DNA from: Candidatus Gastranaerophilales bacterium
Lineage (GTDB): Bacteria; Cyanobacteriota; Vampirovibrionia; Gastranaerophilales; Gastranaerophilaceae
NCBI GenBank assembly: GCA_944324305.1
Contig: CALUVV010000002.1
Coordinates: 1 to 64,000 of the forward strand
Direction of reading: 5' to 3'
Length of the DNA: 64,000 bases
Below are positions 53,717 through 61,666 of this stretch, piece after piece. The notes under the pieces are model-generated. The model had not been told where the DNA came from. It ran no database searches and saw only the letters and a program-made list of their open reading frames with translations. How positions within the stretch are numbered: the stretch's first letter is position 1; each line of letters starts with the position of its first letter. Both the position numbers and the translations under genes were made by a program.

Positions 53717-54985
53717 TTATACATTTGGCAAATCGCCCTTAACTTCGGCAATTTCCGTACTTTCAAGTTCAAAAACTTTATGTAATGCTTTTACTGCACG
53801 CTGTGCCTGATCTTTGTCTACAAGACAGCTGATTTTAATTTCACTTGTAGAAATCATTCTAATATTAATGCCCTGTTCCGCAAGAGTTTCAAACATAGCT
53901 GATGCAACACCCGGTCTGTCAATCATACCTGCGCCGACGATTGAAACTTTTGCGATATTTTCATCCACCTGCACACTGCCTGTAGCTCCGATTTCAGCTT
54001 TCAAAGCTTCCAATGCTTCAACTGTTTTAGACAAATCGGAAGCATCAACCGTAAATGCGATATCATTAGTATTAGAAACCTTTCTTGCATAAGATTGAAT
54101 AATCATATCTACAGAAATATTTTCTTTCGCCAGTTTACTGAACAACTTTGCGGCAACACCCGGTTTATCGGGAACATCGCATACAACTATTCTTGCCTGT
54201 GATAAGTCAGCGGCAACACCGGCTACGGGTTTGTAAATTTCCATTTTATCAACTCCTAATATTAAAGTACCTAAATTATTAAGCTTAAAACTGCTTCTGA
54301 CCCTCATAGGAACATTAAATTGTTTAGCGGTTTCAACGCTTCTGGGATGAAGAACATTTGCACCTGCATGGGCAAGTTCAAGCATTTCTTCATAAGAAAT
54401 TTCGTCCAGTCTTGAAGCATTAGGAACAACTCTCGGGTCTGTGGTATAAACACCTTCGACATCAGTGTAAATATCGCATCTTTCTGCATTCAAAGCCGCA
54501 GCAAGCGCAACTGCGGAAGTATCAGAACCGCCTCTGCCGAGTGTTGTTATTTCGCCGTCTTCCGTTACTCCCTGAAAACCTGCAACTACAATAATTTTAC
54601 CCTGCTTCAAATTTTCTTTTAATTTATCTGTTTTAATATCAATAATTCTGGCTTTTGAATGAATATTTTCAGTCATAATACCGATTTGCATGGCATTAAA
54701 ACTTACGGCATCATAGCCCTGCGCCTGAATTGCCATAGCAAGAAGCGCAATAGAAACCCCCTCGCCTGTTGATAAAAGCATATCCATTTCACGGCCTGAA
54801 GGATTCGGGCTTAAGTCTTTGGCCATTTTAACGAGGTAATCCGTTGTATGTCCCATTGCAGATACAACAACAACAACATCATTACCGTTTTCTTTTTCCC
54901 TAATCACTGTCTTTGCGACATTCTTAATTTTATCTGTATCAGCTACCGAAGTTCCGCCGAATTTTTGTACGATTATTTTTCTCAA
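53717..54985 (-). CDS. lysC: Aspartate kinase
   Basis: 422 residues starting at TTG 54985 (GGAAAG eight bases upstream). 'VQKFGGTSVADTDKIKNVA' and 'TLGRGGSDTSAVALAAAL' are the kinase motifs. Two C-terminal ACT domains ('PGVAAKLFSKLAKENISVDMI', 'PGVASAMFETLAEQGINIRMIS') bind lysine or threonine for feedback control. First step of the aspartate pathway to lysine, threonine and methionine. Last gene of kdsC-TPR-lysC. Confidence 0.95.
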   Translation of the reverse strand: MRKIIVQKFGGTSVADTDKIKNVAKTVIREKENGNDVVVVVSAMGHTTDYLVKMAKDLSPNPSGREMDMLLSTGEGVSIALLAMAIQAQGYDAVSFNAMQIGIMTENIHSKARIIDIKTDKLKENLKQGKIIVVAGFQGVTEDGEITTLGRGGSDTSAVALAAALNAERCDIYTDVEGVYTTDPRVVPNASRLDEISYEEMLELAHAGANVLHPRSVETAKQFNVPMRVRSSFKLNNLGTLILGVDKMEIYKPVAGVAADLSQARIVVCDVPDKPGVAAKLFSKLAKENISVDMIIQSYARKVSNTNDIAFTVDASDLSKTVEALEALKAEIGATGSVQVDENIAKVSIVGAGMIDRPGVASAMFETLAEQGINIRMISTSEIKISCLVDKDQAQRAVKALHKVFELESTEIAEVKGDLPNV

Positions 54986-54986
54986 T

Positions 54987-56480
54987 TTAATTTCTTTCCG
55001 AATTATTATGCAAAATTGCTGTCAATTCAGCTTTTTGCTCAGGGTATTCAAACAAATTCCTGTCAATATTTTCAATTTTCTCCGCTATAGAGAGTGTTTC
55101 TTTTACATTATATTCACAAAGGTTTTCTTTGACAAGTATGTAACTTGCGTAAAACATTAAATTTAACAATGTAATATTGTTTTCATCTGCTTTCAGGGCT
55201 TTACGTAATTTTCTCTGGGCTTCGGAGAACTCGTTTCGGGAAACAAGATACCTCGAATAATCCGTAAAAGCTGCAATATATTTGGGATTAAGCAATATTG
55301 CATTTTCGTAATAATCTTTAACTTTTGTATCATTATTTAATTTTTCATAACATTTAGCGAGATAATATGAATTAACTGCGTCTTCGTCATCTTCTCTCAG
55401 AAATTCCAATGCTTTCTCAGTTTGATCATTTTCGAATGCAATAATACCAAGAGCTTGTTTTACAACTTTATTTTCAGGTTCTTTCTTTAATGCTTTTTCA
55501 AGCAGCGGTTTTGCTTCGTCAAGTTCTTTCCGTGCGGCGAAGCATAAGCCTAAATAGGAGTTTATTTCTACATTTTCAGAATCAAACTCAAGAGCTTTCA
55601 GCAGTTTTGATTTTGCTTCGTCGTACTTTTCAAATTGTTCGAGAACTTTCCCCCATTCAAGATACAAAGCTGCATTTGTAAGATTTTTTTCTTCTGCCGT
55701 TTCGAAATATTTAAGGGAGTTTTCTCTGTCAAATTTAAGAGCATAAAGCTGCCCGAGCAGAATATATGAAGGGAGCATATTAGAGTTAAAATCAAGTGAT
55801 TTTTGTGCATAATGAACAGCACTGTCATAGTCTTTTTTCAAATATTTTAATCTTGCAAATTCAAATGTATTGTTGGCGTTCGGGCAGACATTGGCAAGGA
55901 ATGTAAGCTTCATTTCGGCTTTATCATACATTTCAAGCTTAATTTCCATAACAGCGCAGAGAAATACTGCAGAAAAATTATATTTATTATGTTTTGCCGC
56001 TTCAATAAACTTATCATGCGCTTCGGAATATTTGTGCTGCTTCATCAGAGCCATACCCCAGCCCGTAAAAGTATCCGAGTTATTTGCCTGAATTTTATCG
56101 GAATTTTCAAATGATTTTACGGCATTTTCGTACTTACCGACCGATATTAAAGCAAAACCAAGTCTTTGCCATATATTTCTATCCTGAGGATTTAAGTCTG
56201 CCGAAGTCTGGTAATTTTCAACAGACTGCTCAAACTCCCCCAGCCTTTCATAAACAAGACCGAGATACTTATACACAAGCGCATCTTTTTGCGGAAGCTC
56301 CAGAGCTTTAAGCAGAATTTCACGGGCCTCTTCGTATTTATTTTGTTCAATCAGCACCTTTGCACGGTTTACATAAGTCAGCGAAGGTAAGGATTGAATT
56401 ACTGTTTCTGCTTTAAATTTGTCAACTGAGTTATTTAAGCTTTTAACTTTATCAATAATATTTTTTAACCAATCAGACAA
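54987..56480 (-). CDS. TPR-repeat protein
   Basis: 497 residues starting at TTG 56480, made almost wholly of about 11-12 tetratricopeptide repeats (for example 'ALVYKYLGLVYERLGEFEQSVENYQTSADLNPQ'). No signal peptide or membrane helix, so probably cytoplasmic protein-protein scaffolding. It overlaps kdsC by 16 bases and ends two bases before lysC, so the three are one operon. The partner is unknown. Confidence 0.88.
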   Translation of the reverse strand: MSDWLKNIIDKVKSLNNSVDKFKAETVIQSLPSLTYVNRAKVLIEQNKYEEAREILLKALELPQKDALVYKYLGLVYERLGEFEQSVENYQTSADLNPQDRNIWQRLGFALISVGKYENAVKSFENSDKIQANNSDTFTGWGMALMKQHKYSEAHDKFIEAAKHNKYNFSAVFLCAVMEIKLEMYDKAEMKLTFLANVCPNANNTFEFARLKYLKKDYDSAVHYAQKSLDFNSNMLPSYILLGQLYALKFDRENSLKYFETAEEKNLTNAALYLEWGKVLEQFEKYDEAKSKLLKALEFDSENVEINSYLGLCFAARKELDEAKPLLEKALKKEPENKVVKQALGIIAFENDQTEKALEFLREDDEDAVNSYYLAKCYEKLNNDTKVKDYYENAILLNPKYIAAFTDYSRYLVSRNEFSEAQRKLRKALKADENNITLLNLMFYASYILVKENLCEYNVKETLSIAEKIENIDRNLFEYPEQKAELTAILHNNSERN

Positions 56481-56947
56481 TCCGCCACCTCTCTAAACGC
56501 ACCGTTGCCGGCTTCATTTTCCGTAACCTGGATGCCTTCAACATCCTTAACTTTTTGCACTGAATGCGGAACGGTAATTTTATACTTTGCAAAATTTAGG
56601 CATTCAATATCGTTAATATCATCACCTATATACAAAAATTCTTCTTTTGAAAGATTGTATTTTTCAACAATATTTTTCAGGACATCTATTTTAATTCTTA
56701 TATTTTGATGAATTTCCTCAATTTGAAATTTTTTCGCAAGAATTTCAATTGCGGCATTTTTTTCGCCTGAGATAATACCAATCATATAACCATTTTTCTT
56801 TAAAATTGAAAAAGCCATTATATCTTTGAAATTAAGCTTTCTGCTCATAGAAAAATCATCATTAATATAAACACAGTTATCGGTCACTACTCCGTCGAAA
56901 TCGGTTATGACCATTTTAATAGTTTCTGGTAATTTTAACTTTCCCAT
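56465..56947 (-). CDS. kdsC: KdsC-like HAD phosphatase
   Basis: 160 residues from ATG 56947 (an upstream TTG at 57001 would abut the divergent kinase gene). HAD motifs: 'ITDFDGVVTDNCVYINDD' (motif I), 'IGIISGEKN' (motif II), 'YIGDDINDIECL' (motif IV). Family members are tetrameric KDO-8-phosphate phosphatases or close relatives acting on sialic acid phosphates. If KDO-specific, it implies lipopolysaccharide. Confidence 0.82.
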   Translation of the reverse strand: MGKLKLPETIKMVITDFDGVVTDNCVYINDDFSMSRKLNFKDIMAFSILKKNGYMIGIISGEKNAAIEILAKKFQIEEIHQNIRIKIDVLKNIVEKYNLSKEEFLYIGDDINDIECLNFAKYKITVPHSVQKVKDVEGIQVTENEAGNGAFREVADCLIG

Positions 56948-57001
56948 ATACAAAACATCCCTTATCTGGTATAATTTTACCATAAAGAGAGGTAAAAACA
57001 A

Positions 57002-58273
57002 ATGCTCTGGTATTTATTGAATTTAAGCATCATTATTGTATTCGTTATTCTGTTTCTGATAGCAAGACAGACAAACAAGAGATGGTCTAAGATAAACGAT
57101 TATTTAGGCATGGTTACAAACACCGTAAACTCCGTAAGATACGGTAATTTATCCACTAAAATAGAAGAAATCAACCACCCTACATATCAGAATGTAACCG
57201 ACAGTATTAACAGGATGGTCGAAACTCTGAACGACAGAGAAAAAATGATTGTTGAATATCAGACCGAACTTATGCGCCAGAATAAATTGCTTGAATCAGT
57301 TATTAATTCGCTTTCGGACGGAATTTTGATAATTAACGACAAGCATAATATTCTTCGTGTAACTCCGCAGGTCAGTGAGTGGTTCGGCTCAAAAGGGCAG
57401 GAAATTGTCGGAACAAATATATTTGATTATATTCAAATAAGTGATGACACACCTATTGAAAGATTAAAAAATAAAGACGTTTTTGTCAAACACACCCCTA
57501 CTAATAATTTTGTAATGCACACAATAAAATTATCCCTCGACGATGATAAGAAACGTTATGTAATTCTTATAAAAGATGTTACGACAGAAAGAGAAATTGA
57601 AACATTAAAAGAAGACTTTGTTGCAACTCTCACGCATGACTTAAAAGTTCCGATTGTTGCGGAATCAAATATTATAAACTTTCTTTTGAACGGCACTTTC
57701 GGGGAAATAACCGAAAAACAGCAGGTTGCGCTTTTAAATATGAAAAAATCAAACGAAGAACTTGTTGACCTTGTACAAATTATTCTTGAAACATATAAAA
57801 TCAAGGAAACAGGAATTAAACTCCTTAAAGAAAATATAATGCTTAATAAATTTATTTCCGAAATAGTTGAAAGCACTCAGCCTATCGCGAATAATTCGGG
57901 AATAACAATTTATTTTACTCCGTCAAGAGATATTAAAGTAACGGCAGACGCCTTGCAGCTTGAAAGGGTTATAAAAAATCTTATATCAAATGCAATTTCT
58001 CACAGCAATACAAAAGACAGAATAGATATTACTACAGGAGAAATTCCCGGTTATATAACAATATCAGTCATAGATTACGGCCAGGGAATTCCCGCAAAAG
58101 AGCTGAAACTTATCTTTAATAAGTATTATTCCGCCGCGAAAAAATTCAGAAAAATAGGAACAGGCTTAGGCCTTTATCTTTCACAGCAGATTATTAAATC
58201 TCATGGCGGCGAAATTTCCGTCCAAAGCGAAGAAAATGTGAAAACAGAATTTTGTATTAAATTGCCATTATAA
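57002..58273 (+). CDS. Sensor histidine kinase (orphan)
   Basis: 423 residues: one N-terminal membrane helix (2-21), a HAMP-like linker and coiled coil (about 30-95), a PAS domain (about 97-195), a HisKA region with His212 in 'ATLTHDLKVP', and a HATPase domain with 'NLISNAISHS', 'DYGQGIP' and 'GTGLGLYLSQQI'. No periplasmic sensor domain, so it senses an internal or membrane signal. No response regulator adjoins. It is followed four bases later by comF. Confidence 0.92.
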   Translation: MLWYLLNLSIIIVFVILFLIARQTNKRWSKINDYLGMVTNTVNSVRYGNLSTKIEEINHPTYQNVTDSINRMVETLNDREKMIVEYQTELMRQNKLLESVINSLSDGILIINDKHNILRVTPQVSEWFGSKGQEIVGTNIFDYIQISDDTPIERLKNKDVFVKHTPTNNFVMHTIKLSLDDDKKRYVILIKDVTTEREIETLKEDFVATLTHDLKVPIVAESNIINFLLNGTFGEITEKQQVALLNMKKSNEELVDLVQIILETYKIKETGIKLLKENIMLNKFISEIVESTQPIANNSGITIYFTPSRDIKVTADALQLERVIKNLISNAISHSNTKDRIDITTGEIPGYITISVIDYGQGIPAKELKLIFNKYYSAAKKFRKIGTGLGLYLSQQIIKSHGGEISVQSEENVKTEFCIKLPL

Positions 58274-58276
58274 AGA

Positions 58277-58924
58277 ATGTTTATAAAATTTGAAAATTTA
58301 TTAGATTGGATATACAAGAAGAAATGCTACTTTTGCAAAAGTTCAAAAGAAGCTGTTAAAATGTGTGCTAAATGTTACGAGCAAATGGATTTTTTGCCTG
58401 TAAAAATCAACCGCGTAATTGACGGTAAAAAAATTTATTGCGCAGGTGTTTATTCAAAAAATCTTCAAAAACTTATCAGAGGCTTAAAATACCATAATCA
58501 AAGAGATTTAGCCTATTATCTGGCTAAATTTATGGCTGAATATTTTTCAAAATTAACAGACAAAAATATTTTTGAAGTTGTTCCTGTTCCGATTTTTCCT
58601 AAACGCGAGAAAAAACGTAAATACAATCACATGAATTTAGTCGGTGAAGAATTTTGCAGGATTACATCCAACACTCTTAATACCTCGTTAATCAGAAGAG
58701 TTAAAGATACTAAGCCGCAATACAAATTAAAAAGACAAGAAAGGGTAAAAAATCTTTCTGATGCATTTGAAGTCGATAAAACAAATTACACAGGAAAAAC
58801 AGTTCTTCTTATCGACGACATCTGCACTACAGGCTCAACCTTTGAGGAAATGATAAGAGAGTTGAAAAGAAACGGTATAGATGATATTATCTGTTTTGCG
58901 GCCACAACTCCGTTTGAAGAATAA
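58277..58924 (+). CDS. ComF-family phosphoribosyltransferase-like protein
   Basis: 215 residues. An N-terminal zinc-finger-like set of cysteines ('CYFCKS', 'CAKCYE') precedes a phosphoribosyltransferase domain with 'PKREKKRKYNHMNLVGEEF' and the PRPP loop 'VLLIDDICTTGST'. ComF proteins act in DNA uptake during natural transformation. The presence of ComM and pilus genes in the window makes that plausible. Confidence 0.88.
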   Translation: MFIKFENLLDWIYKKKCYFCKSSKEAVKMCAKCYEQMDFLPVKINRVIDGKKIYCAGVYSKNLQKLIRGLKYHNQRDLAYYLAKFMAEYFSKLTDKNIFEVVPVPIFPKREKKRKYNHMNLVGEEFCRITSNTLNTSLIRRVKDTKPQYKLKRQERVKNLSDAFEVDKTNYTGKTVLLIDDICTTGSTFEEMIRELKRNGIDDIICFAATTPFEE

Positions 58925-58928
58925 AAAA

Positions 58929-59258
58929 ATGATACTTAACGAATTTTCAAAATATTTACAAACAAGAAATGACGATATTACCTCGGGTTCCTCAACCGGA
59001 ACAAAAATTCTTTGTGACTGGGTTAAAATTGTAATTAACAAAAATCCTAAAAATCACGTCGATAAAATTGTTCACAAAGAAATTATGTTAGCCGAAAATA
59101 AATCCGGAGATTTTTTGATTGTCGGAAAATCGGAAAGCGGAAGAATACTTGTTAAAGCCTTATACAATTACGCATTGAGCTATGAACATTATATAATGAG
59201 CAAATGGCTCGAAGATAAAAAGCCGCATGATTTTCATAATAAGAAAAAAGAGCCGTAA
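58929..59258 (+). CDS. Hypothetical protein
   Basis: 109 residues from ATG 58929, not recognised. 'NDDITSGSSTGTKILCDWVKIVINKNP' and 'SGDFLIVGKSESGRILVKALYNYALSYEHYIMSKWLEDKKPHD' suggest a small alpha/beta fold. A start further upstream would overlap comF. Its stop lies within the terminator stem-loop. Probably last gene of the kinase-comF unit. Confidence 0.6.
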   Translation: MILNEFSKYLQTRNDDITSGSSTGTKILCDWVKIVINKNPKNHVDKIVHKEIMLAENKSGDFLIVGKSESGRILVKALYNYALSYEHYIMSKWLEDKKPHDFHNKKKEP

Positions 59259-59271
59259 AAGCTCTTTTTTT
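59246..59271 (+). terminator. Bidirectional terminator
   Basis: Stem AAAGAGC/GCTCTTT, loop holding the TAA of the preceding gene, followed by T6. Confidence 0.85.
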
Positions 59272-59946
59272 AATATGTCATTTCCCAGTTGTCATTCAGA
59301 ATGTCTCCGAAAGGTTTCCAGTCTGAAGCTGCACTGTCCCTCTGTTGTTTTGTCAACGGCGGAGTTGCAATATCTGAACTTATAGTATCTATAATTCCGC
59401 TATTATAAACAGCTATAAAAAACAAGTCGCGGCCTAATATATTAGGGCCTTTAGATCCATTTGTATCAAGCATAATTTGGAGGACTTTTTCATTTTCTTT
59501 TTTATAATAAGCCCTTATTGATGTTCCGCTTGCTATCACATATGAATTAATATTTTTAGTATAACTGCTGATCACAGCGCCGTTTAAGTATTTATATTCA
59601 TCAGCAAAACACGGTGTTAATTGATTTTCACAGGTTTGTACTATCCTAAAATACTTTGTGATAAATTCATTAGCTTTGCTTTGAGAATTTATACCCGCTT
59701 CTGAAAGATTTAGTGCATTACTATCAGTCATATATTGTAATGCCATCTGTTGTGCTTCATTATAAACTTTATGTAATTGAGTTACATAAGTCTTTTTTTG
59801 ATGATTTTGCATTAAAGAAGGCACTGTCATTGCGGAGACAACACCTATAATTCCAAGTGTTACTAACACTTCTGCCAATGTAAACGCGTGAGAAGAAGCT
59901 AAGAAACGCCCCCCCCCCGACATTTAAATAATCTAAAAAATTTCAT
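59270..59946 (-). CDS. Type IV pilin-like protein with G10-interrupted leader (paralogue 5)
   Basis: The body (SSHA|FTLAEVLVTLGIIG ... 'LNDNWEMTY') is close to paralogues 1 and 4 and has the 'DTNGSKGPNILGRD' loop. The start with a ribosome site (GAAAGGAGC) is ATG 59946, behind TTGATA-17-TATAAT. The G10 tract (59909-59918) lies 28 bases downstream. From this start G10 gives a 15-codon peptide ending at TAG, while 8 or 11 G joins the pilin. A second ATG at 59923, directly before the tract, is in frame at G10 (M-S-G-G-G-R-F-L-A) but has no ribosome site. At this locus alone a pilin can therefore be read at the observed length. Confidence 0.8.
59909..59918 (-). repeat. Poly-G tract (G10) in pilin leader
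   Basis: Ten C on the plus strand, core TC-G10-C on the coding strand, as at 18242 and 42662. Confidence 0.95.
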
Positions 59947-59970
59947 AAATAGCTCCTTTCATTTTCCTTT

Positions 59971-59999
59971 ATTATAACAAATTTTCAAAATTTTATCAA
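59971..59999 (-). promoter_or_regulatory. Promoter of pilin paralogue 5
   Basis: TTGATA (59994-59999), 17 bases, TATAAT (59971-59976), minus strand. Confidence 0.75.
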
Positions 60000-60078
60000 T
60001 ATATTACCCTGTAGGTGAATTTCTTTTTAATTTTTTGGTTCATAAAATATTTATAAATTGAAGAGGAGTTATGATTAT

Positions 60079-60936
60079 ATGAAAAATACTATTTTCCAAA
60101 CACCCGTATGCCAATTGAAAGAATTAAACAATCTCTTTATAGAATTAACCGGGAAAAATTGCAACCAACATTGCAGGCACTGTTATATCGATTTCCCGTT
60201 AAGCAAAACCGTAAAAGATTTTATACCTTTTGATGCTGTAAAAGAAGCTCTTGCAGACACCAAAAAAGAACATATTGAATGTATTTATCTTACAGGAGCT
60301 GAACCTATGACGCATCCTGATTTTAACGCCATATTAAGAGCCTGTTTAAAACGTTCAAATGTATGTATTTTTACAAACGGAACATTCATTAACGAAAAGA
60401 AAGTCAGATTTTTAAAACGCGTTGAAGAAGAAAGTTCATATGAGATAATTTTTAAACTAAGCATAGATCACTATGATGAAGTTAAAAATGATGATATAAG
60501 AGGCAGAGGAGCATACAGGCAAACTGTACATGCAGTAAAAAGCCTTGTCAAATACGGATTTAATCCGATTTTATGCATAACAAATTATTATAATGAAGAA
60601 AAGAATATTCTCATAAATGAATTCAAAAAAGTATGTTTAAAAGCAGGCTTTGAAGCAAAAGAGAATAATTTTACAATAAACTTATATCACGACAAAACCA
60701 AACAAACAGAAGATTTTCCCGAATGGTCATGGAACAGTCTTGACTGTGAATACGGCCGAATTTTAACCGCAAAAGGCATATACAGTTGTCCTTTTCTTGC
60801 AAATGACCACAGGGGCAGATGCGGTTCCGATTTTAAAGACTATGCCAAACATAATACTCTCGAAACTTCATTCTGCACAACCTGCATAAGAAATAAAGAA
60901 AGATTGTTTGGTATAGACTACAAATTGTTTCAATAA
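60079..60936 (+). CDS. Radical SAM protein
   Basis: 285 residues from ATG 60079 (GAGGAG ten bases upstream; TTG at 60058 rejected). The iron-sulfur motif CNQHCRHC gives C28, C32 and C35; the SAM-binding 'YLTGAEPMTHPDF' follows. The C-terminal cysteines ('CPFL...GRCGSD...CTTC') look like a reduced SPASM-type auxiliary cluster region. Such proteins often modify peptides or proteins. No precursor peptide is seen nearby. It is divergent from pilin paralogue 5, so a link to pilin modification is conceivable but unproven. Confidence 0.85.
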   Translation: MKNTIFQTPVCQLKELNNLFIELTGKNCNQHCRHCYIDFPLSKTVKDFIPFDAVKEALADTKKEHIECIYLTGAEPMTHPDFNAILRACLKRSNVCIFTNGTFINEKKVRFLKRVEEESSYEIIFKLSIDHYDEVKNDDIRGRGAYRQTVHAVKSLVKYGFNPILCITNYYNEEKNILINEFKKVCLKAGFEAKENNFTINLYHDKTKQTEDFPEWSWNSLDCEYGRILTAKGIYSCPFLANDHRGRCGSDFKDYAKHNTLETSFCTTCIRNKERLFGIDYKLFQ

Positions 60937-60941
60937 AATTA

Positions 60942-61655
60942 TTATTGAGCAGCTTCCGGAGAGATACCGCCGTCAGCAGAAGCAGGGGTCGGAGAAGGCA
61001 CTTCCGATGCATCTCCTGACTGTCCGTTCGCAGGTGCCGGCGCCGGAGCTTCCGCAGCTGCAGTGGCTGCATCTTTCGCGGCATATAATTTAATCTGCAA
61101 ACTTACAAGCAGAATTCTTTTGTTTTTCTCATACGGAGCTATTTCAATTTTTGAAATTTCAAGAAAATGTTCGTGTTTATATAACTCTCTGAGGAAATTT
61201 GCAAAATTAGCATAACTTGCAATCATTTCTGCGGAAACTCTGCAAACGTGATATCTGTTAGCTGCATTTTTAACAAAATTATCATCCTGAGGATCATAAT
61301 CATATTTTATAGAACGTGTTTTAATCTTATTTTCTCTTATAAGCTGCAGAATTTCCGCAAACTCATCTGCAATAGCCGCTTCCGTGTCTAAGCCGTCATT
61401 AATTGGTTTAAAAAACATTTTTGAAAGATTTTGGCTTTCGGCATCTTTTCTGGCTTCGGCATCTTTCAAGTCCTGCAGTTTTCTTTCCGAATCGGCAAGT
61501 GATGCAGACTGTGTTTTATAATCGGTTTGAAGCTGCATAATTTTTTGAGCTTCAGGTACTGTTTTTACTATTAAGAATATACATAACGCAAGAGCAGCCG
61601 CTAAAATAGCTACGGCAATTTGAAATTTTTTCAGGTATACACTATATTTTTCCAC
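60942..61655 (-). CDS. PilO-like pilus assembly protein
   Basis: 237 residues: one N-terminal membrane helix (about 10-32), a coiled coil (about 36-75), then a ferredoxin-like domain ('YHVCRVSAEMIASYANFANFLRELYKHEHFLEISKIEI'), the PilO/GspM layout. The tail is Ala/Pro-rich (about 195-237). It follows the PilM-PilN fusion by 11 bases and would form the periplasmic inner-membrane alignment complex with it. Confidence 0.82.
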   Translation of the reverse strand: MEKYSVYLKKFQIAVAILAAALALCIFLIVKTVPEAQKIMQLQTDYKTQSASLADSERKLQDLKDAEARKDAESQNLSKMFFKPINDGLDTEAAIADEFAEILQLIRENKIKTRSIKYDYDPQDDNFVKNAANRYHVCRVSAEMIASYANFANFLRELYKHEHFLEISKIEIAPYEKNKRILLVSLQIKLYAAKDAATAAAEAPAPAPANGQSGDASEVPSPTPASADGGISPEAAQ

Positions 61656-61666
61656 GTCTACTCTCC

